Positions 33,641-36,478 of a stretch of 36,478 bases of DNA are shown piece by piece (positions within the stretch are counted from its first letter, which is position 1; the number at the start of each line of letters is the position of its first letter). This DNA comes from Verrucomicrobiales bacterium (GTDB lineage: Bacteria; Verrucomicrobiota; Verrucomicrobiia; Verrucomicrobiales; DEV007). A program made the position numbers and the translations under genes. The stretch covers positions 1 through 36,478 of the forward strand of contig JANQMB010000239.1 of assembly GCA_028280355.1 (NCBI GenBank), read 5' to 3'. The notes under the pieces were generated by a model. The model did not search any database, was not told the origin of the DNA, and was given only the letters and a program-made list of their open reading frames with translations.

Positions 33641-33773
33641 GGCGTGTTCATCTCTGTAGCGACGAGCGTGAGCGAGTCGACAGGGACCGGCTCCCCACTC
33701 GCCCACGCTCGTGGCTACCCCCCACATCTACCGATACATCTGGCGACCCCCGCGTTTGCGTGAACACGCCCTA
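33638..33773. repeat. MITE-like element with terminal and internal inverted repeats
   Basis: TAGGGCGTGTTCA (33638-33650) and TGAACACGCCCTA (33761-33773) are exact inverse complements. Inside, 33656-33677 and 33697-33718 pair over 20 of 22 positions, so the 136 bases fold into a long two-part hairpin. It contains no open reading frame and no transposase. It may be a non-autonomous mobile element or a structured repeat; no target-site duplication is evident. Confidence 0.6.
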
Positions 33774-33859
33774 CGGCGCTTCGAGTCGAGATGTGGCCTT
33801 ACCGGCTCTTCGACCTCAGAAGGTCGACCGGGGGGCGTAGGGAGCGATATTTTACCATC

Positions 33860-33889
33860 TTGACACAATCACTTTGTAATACAAAGTAT
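33860..33889 (+). promoter_or_regulatory. Promoter with an overlapping palindromic operator
   Basis: TTGACA (33860-33865) matches the -35 consensus; AAGTAT (33884-33889) lies 18 bases on. Between them and overlapping the -10 is a perfect 8-base dyad with a single central base, ACTTTGTAATACAAAGT (33871-33887). The layout is that of a repressor site blocking a promoter for the gene at 33913. Confidence 0.6.
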
Positions 33890-33912
33890 CGCTGGCGCTG
33901 GGGACGTTCCCG

Positions 33913-34200
33913 ATGCCAACCCACCAATTTCCACCAACCGGTTTTATGAGAGCTTTGGGAACTTGCCTTTTCGTTGCCGGGGTATCACTCCTGGCATTCG
34001 TGCTGACCGGATGGGTCGCCTGGAGCACGCCGACTACCGACGACTCGACAGTGGCCTCGCTCGCCAACACCATCGCGTCGAAGATTGTGCTTTCGGGTGG
34101 ACTGGGCGTTGCATTCATCGTCGGCGGGGTGGTTCTCTTTCTCCGCGGGCACCACATTCGAACAGGGAGGCCGGACGGGGGTGTGGAGAGAGGCGGCTGA
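33913..34200 (+). CDS. Small two-span membrane protein
   Basis: 95 residues from the ATG at 33913; a second ATG at 33946 (MRALGTCLF) could be the true start. Two hydrophobic segments are clear: ALGTCLFVAGVSLLAFVLTGWVAW and IVLSGGLGVAFIVGGVVLFLRG, followed by a charged tail. No family is recognised. A consensus-like promoter with a palindromic operator lies about 25 to 50 bases upstream, which supports expression. The following gene starts 40 bases after its stop and encodes another protein of the same length with two spans, so the two may form a unit. An opposing low-complexity frame across the same DNA is judged a shadow. Confidence 0.62.
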   Translation: MPTHQFPPTGFMRALGTCLFVAGVSLLAFVLTGWVAWSTPTTDDSTVASLANTIASKIVLSGGLGVAFIVGGVVLFLRGHHIRTGRPDGGVERGG

Positions 34201-34240
34201 TCCGATCCGAGTCCGATTGGCCCAGCCAACTGCGAAAACG

Positions 34241-34528
34241 ATGAAACGGGGGATTCTTCAACTGGCGATAGTGGCGCAGGGCATCTGTGTATTGTCGCTC
34301 CTCGCGATCGTTTGTTTCGGGGAGGTAGCGACCGGCGTTGCAGAAGGGTTGCTCGCTCCATGGTTCTCGCTGTGCGCGGCGGTCACCCCAGACTCCTTGG
34401 AGACGAGGGGAAACATCGCCCTCGGATTCTTTTGGGCGGTCTCCGGCCTCGCCGTCTACAGCATCGTGGTTGGTGCCGCTTGCATGGCGATGTGCTCGGC
34501 TGCCAAGAGACGAGGGGCGCGCTGTTGA
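34241..34528 (+). CDS. Small membrane protein, second of the pair
   Basis: 95 residues from the ATG at 34241. Two or three hydrophobic segments: GILQLAIVAQGICVLSLLAIVCF, EGLLAPWFSLCAAV and GNIALGFFWAVSGLAVYSIVVGAACMAMC, ending with basic AAKRRGARC. The protein has six Cys, unusual for a small membrane protein. It is 40 bases after the two-span protein gene on the same strand, so it probably shares its regulated promoter. No family is recognised and no ribosome site of note is visible. Confidence 0.58.
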   Translation: MKRGILQLAIVAQGICVLSLLAIVCFGEVATGVAEGLLAPWFSLCAAVTPDSLETRGNIALGFFWAVSGLAVYSIVVGAACMAMCSAAKRRGARC

Positions 34529-34630
34529 CGCCAGATCGGCCGGGGCTCGCTCCCGGGTAGAGGCCGGGTGGGCTCCGACGGGGGATATGCTGCCACTGGG
34601 ACAGCGCTAGGGATCAATACCCCAGGGTGA

Positions 34631-34906
34631 TCATTTCGCCGGCTCCCGCCCCGGCTCGATCCGGTAGCTGCCGGAATCTTCCACCGTGCGGCGGCCGGAA
34701 GGGTCGCCGGCGCTGCCCACCAGCTCCGCCACCCACTGGTCGGGGATGACCATGCCGTTCTGCTTCACCTCCCGCGCGAAGGCCTCGTAGAGGCGCCGCA
34801 TCAGCTGCGAGCGGGTGGTCGCATACCGCTCGCAGACCTCGCAGAATGCGGCGTCCAGCTCTGGATCCGTTCTGAAGCTGACGGGGACTCCCTTTTTCTC
34901 TGCCAT
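34631..34906 (-). CDS. Ribbon-helix-helix-type protein, copy 2
   Basis: 91 residues from the ATG at 34906. It has the same RHH plan as the protein at 32086-32388: GVPVSFRTDPELDAAFCEVCERYATTRSQLMRRLYEAF, then NGMVIPDQWVAELVG. Over the first 64 residues only seven positions differ, but the C-terminal tail is shorter and not basic (SYRIEPGREPAK). The close match also at DNA level around the starts points to duplication within about 2.5 kb. Two extra Cys (22 and 25) are present. The gene is divergent from a third RHH-type gene at 34992, and the ~85-base AT-rich region between them carries a strong dyad. A role as a repressor acting on this or neighbouring promoters is inference. Confidence 0.78.
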   Translation of the reverse strand: MAEKKGVPVSFRTDPELDAAFCEVCERYATTRSQLMRRLYEAFAREVKQNGMVIPDQWVAELVGSAGDPSGRRTVEDSGSYRIEPGREPAK

Positions 34907-34965
34907 CGCTCTCGGAGAAGGTACCCCACTATCGATTGTATTTTTCTAATTTACAACAACTGAAA

Positions 34966-34984
34966 TGTAGTGTATTGCACTACA
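34966..34984. promoter_or_regulatory. Palindromic operator candidate between divergent RHH genes
   Basis: TGTAGTG-TATTG-CACTACA is a perfect 7-base dyad with a 5-base spacer, seven bases before the ATG at 34992. The surrounding ~85 bases are strikingly AT-rich for this window. The position at the start of a putative DNA-binding gene suggests autoregulation. Confidence 0.55.
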
Positions 34985-34991
34985 ATACCCC

Positions 34992-35285
34992 ATGAGAGTA
35001 CGAGGCACTGCGCGGGAGGAGGCCGGGAACGAGGCTGAAGAGACCGATCCGGAGGTGACGTTCATCGTCGATCCCGAGATCAAGGCGCTGGTCGAGGAGG
35101 CCGCCCGGGAACGGGGGATCAGCGAGGCCTCGATGTGGCGACGGATCGCCAGTAAGGGGCTCGCCGACCTGCTAGAGCAGAGGTGGGCCTCCGTCGGCGC
35201 GCCACCCCCGGAACCGGGTTCTGATCCCGACGGCGGCGGCGGGCGAGGTGAAGGGCGGGGCGATCTCCCCCGCGGCGAAGGCTGA
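34992..35285 (+). CDS. Ribbon-helix-helix-like protein, third type
   Basis: 97 residues from the ATG at 34992. The core VTFIVDPEIKALVEEAARERGISEASMWRRIASKGLADLLEQ has the strand-helix-turn-helix pattern of an RHH (CopG-like) DNA-binding protein. A charged N-terminal lead (RGTAREEAGNEAEETDPE) and a Gly/Asp/Pro-rich tail (GGGGRGEGRGD) flank it and are probably disordered. No Shine-Dalgarno is visible; the transcript may be leaderless or translated weakly. The palindrome at 34966-34984 lies immediately upstream. It is divergent from RHH copy 2 and shares little sequence with it beyond the fold. No adjacent toxin is recognised. Confidence 0.68.
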   Translation: MRVRGTAREEAGNEAEETDPEVTFIVDPEIKALVEEAARERGISEASMWRRIASKGLADLLEQRWASVGAPPPEPGSDPDGGGGRGEGRGDLPRGEG

Positions 35286-35382
35286 CGACAGGACGTCGAC
35301 GGAAAGGGATCTGGCGGGTGCTGCGGGGCGGAGAACGGGACGGCGAGATTTGAGGACCTGAGTGTTTAAACCCTACAACGAG

Positions 35383-36478
35383 ATGTATCCACGATTTGTT
35401 ATTTTTCCATTGGTCGCCCTCTGTGGCATATCGGCCGCGCCGGCCCAGATCGGCCCGCTCGAGGTCGGCGCCGAGACCGGCCTGGTTACCATCGACCTCG
35501 AGTTCGGCCTCGGCTACCAGGTCTCCGCGAGCGATGACCTGCAGAGCTGGAGCGCGCTGGGGACGTTCCGCGGCGTCGGGCAGCGCCTCGCGGTCGGGAG
35601 CTACGACCCGGGCGGCGGGGGCGGTGCGCCGGTGCCGCCAGCTGCTCCGGCCGAGGCCCACGATTTTACCCTCAGCTACTTCCCCGCGCAGGGGAAGGTG
35701 CTGGTCTCGGCGGCGGGTCACGGCCAGGTGCTCCTCGGGGCGGGTGCCCTCCCGATCCCGATGCCGCCGGTGCTCAGCCTCGCCGCCGACGCGGGCGGCA
35801 GCCCCTACCAGCTGACCCTGGTCACGGTCCCCCTGAGCTGGAACCCCGCCTACGCGAGCGACCTCGCCCTCGACCCCGCCTATATCGCGGCGAACGATCC
35901 GGGGCTGCATGCCGAGATCGGGTTCCTGACCGGCGCCTACGCGGCGATCGAGGCCGCGATCGCCGGCCCGGCGCCGGGCGACATCGTCGGGGCAGCCGCC
36001 GGGCAGGCGGGCGGCCGATATTTCAGGGCGGTCGTGCAGATCCTCGACAGCGACGGCGATGGGATCTCCGATCGGCGGGAGGTACAGGTGTTCGGCACCG
36101 ACCCCGGCAACGCCGATACGGACCGGGATGGGATCGCCGACGGCGACGAAGTGGAGATGGGCTCGCATGCGACCGACGGCGCCAGCCTACCCTCCCCGGC
36201 CAAACTCGCCCTGCGCTACCAGCAGGTCCGGTTTGTGATCGGCGGCACGCCGACCTTCGAGATCCGCGGCATGGCGCCCTCGACGTACCTCGAGCGCGTC
36301 CCCGGGGCGACCGTCGTCACCCGCTGGTTCGCGCGCGGGCAGAGCTATCACCTCGACCTCCAACCCGACGCCGAGGATGCCGTAATCGAGGATGTCGTGC
36401 CCCTCGACCACCTGGGGACCGCCTCCCGCCTCCACTGGTGGGTGCTCGACCGGCATACCGAGGCCCCCGACCCCGGCT
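35383..36478 (+). CDS. Secreted protein with thrombospondin-3-like calcium repeats (runs off the right edge)
   Basis: The frame from the ATG at 35383 is open to base 36478, giving about 365 residues of an incomplete protein. MYPRFVIFPLVALCGISAAPAQ is a signal peptide. The next part, GLGYQVSASDDLQSWSALGTF, resembles the terminal domain of verrucomicrobial secreted proteins (Y-x-V-x-x-S-x-D-L-x-x-W). Around residues 222-255 come acidic repeats DSDGDGISDRREVQVFGTDP and DTDRDGIADGDEVEMG, each with the D-x-D-x-D-G-x-x-D pattern of thrombospondin type 3 repeats, which bind calcium. A beta-rich stretch follows to the edge. Likely an extracellular or surface structural protein; its end and other domains lie outside the window. 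Confidence 0.88.
   Translation, partial: MYPRFVIFPLVALCGISAAPAQIGPLEVGAETGLVTIDLEFGLGYQVSASDDLQSWSALGTFRGVGQRLAVGSYDPGGGGGAPVPPAAPAEAHDFTLSYFPAQGKVLVSAAGHGQVLLGAGALPIPMPPVLSLAADAGGSPYQLTLVTVPLSWNPAYASDLALDPAYIAANDPGLHAEIGFLTGAYAAIEAAIAGPAPGDIVGAAAGQAGGRYFRAVVQILDSDGDGISDRREVQVFGTDPGNADTDRDGIADGDEVEMGSHATDGASLPSPAKLALRYQQVRFVIGGTPTFEIRGMAPSTYLERVPGATVVTRWFARGQSYHLDLQPDAEDAVIEDVVPLDHLGTASRLHWWVLDRHTEAPDPG

Noticed and set aside
33852-34361. 169-codon minus-strand frame over the two small membrane genes
   Set aside because: The product is low-complexity Pro/Ser-rich, while the plus strand has clear hydrophobic helices and a promoter. Some doubt remains.

Overview
The window is GC-rich bacterial chromosome, read as accessory or surface-biology DNA. 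It has no rRNA, tRNA, transposase, integrase, CRISPR array or core ribosomal gene. Several features point to Verrucomicrobiota: a secreted protein ending in a PEP-CTERM sorting tail (24671-25333); a giant secreted repeat protein ending in a verrucomicrobial-style domain (SYRVQTSPTL...FYRTV); an anchored protein with W-x-x-x-(D/S)P-x-x-A-A repeats (25538-26407); a thrombospondin-3-like secreted protein (35383 onward); and a palindrome containing GGCGGCAAGATGCCGCC. The phylum is inferred from these features, not proven.

Layout. 1-3231 (all minus): the N-terminal part of an aldehyde dehydrogenase, a secreted EF-hand protein with a likely C39-like cysteine-peptidase fold, a DUF3817 membrane protein and a secreted CPPED1-like metallophosphoesterase. 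3232-4736: a visibly less GC-rich pocket with an unrecognised two-gene unit that has its own promoter and a dyad over the -35 box. 4737-10504 (plus): a secreted hypothetical protein, then a glycosyltransferase-sulfotransferase fusion that overlaps by ATGA a tandem sulfotransferase with a coiled-coil tail; together they look like a polysaccharide glycosylation and sulfation unit. 10501-13906 (minus): a GKRP/MurQ-like SIS protein and a Kef-type antiporter. 14011-16568 (plus): a BASS-family transporter, a secreted zincin and a glutaredoxin. 16619-18481 (minus): a small charged protein, a PhyH-type dioxygenase and a GNAT acetyltransferase. 18729-25333 (plus): a DUF6916-like protein, a phage-tail-collar (microcystin-dependent) protein, a 1570-residue secreted protein built from ~1.5-kb repeats, and a P-domain/PEP-CTERM protein. 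25538-29212 (minus): the W-repeat protein, a GT39-like membrane glycosyltransferase and a DUF2007-like membrane protein. 29398-33640: a YafY/WYL regulator, a VOC protein, small conserved proteins, a BamE-like lipoprotein candidate, a ribbon-helix-helix (RHH) protein and an MBL-fold hydrolase. 33641-35285: a MITE-like inverted repeat, two small membrane proteins and two more RHH-type proteins, with sharp palindromic operator candidates. 35383-end: a truncated secreted calcium-repeat protein.

The main theme is the cell envelope and exterior. The two best candidates for an under-described system are the divergent PhyH-GNAT / DUF6916-tail-collar cassette (17138-19642) and the small RHH-regulator region (32086-35285), where two near-identical RHH genes, a third RHH gene, dyads and a foldable repeat lie within about 3 kb. 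The sulfotransferase unit is also notable because a 10-G homopolymer inside one reading frame could allow phase variation.
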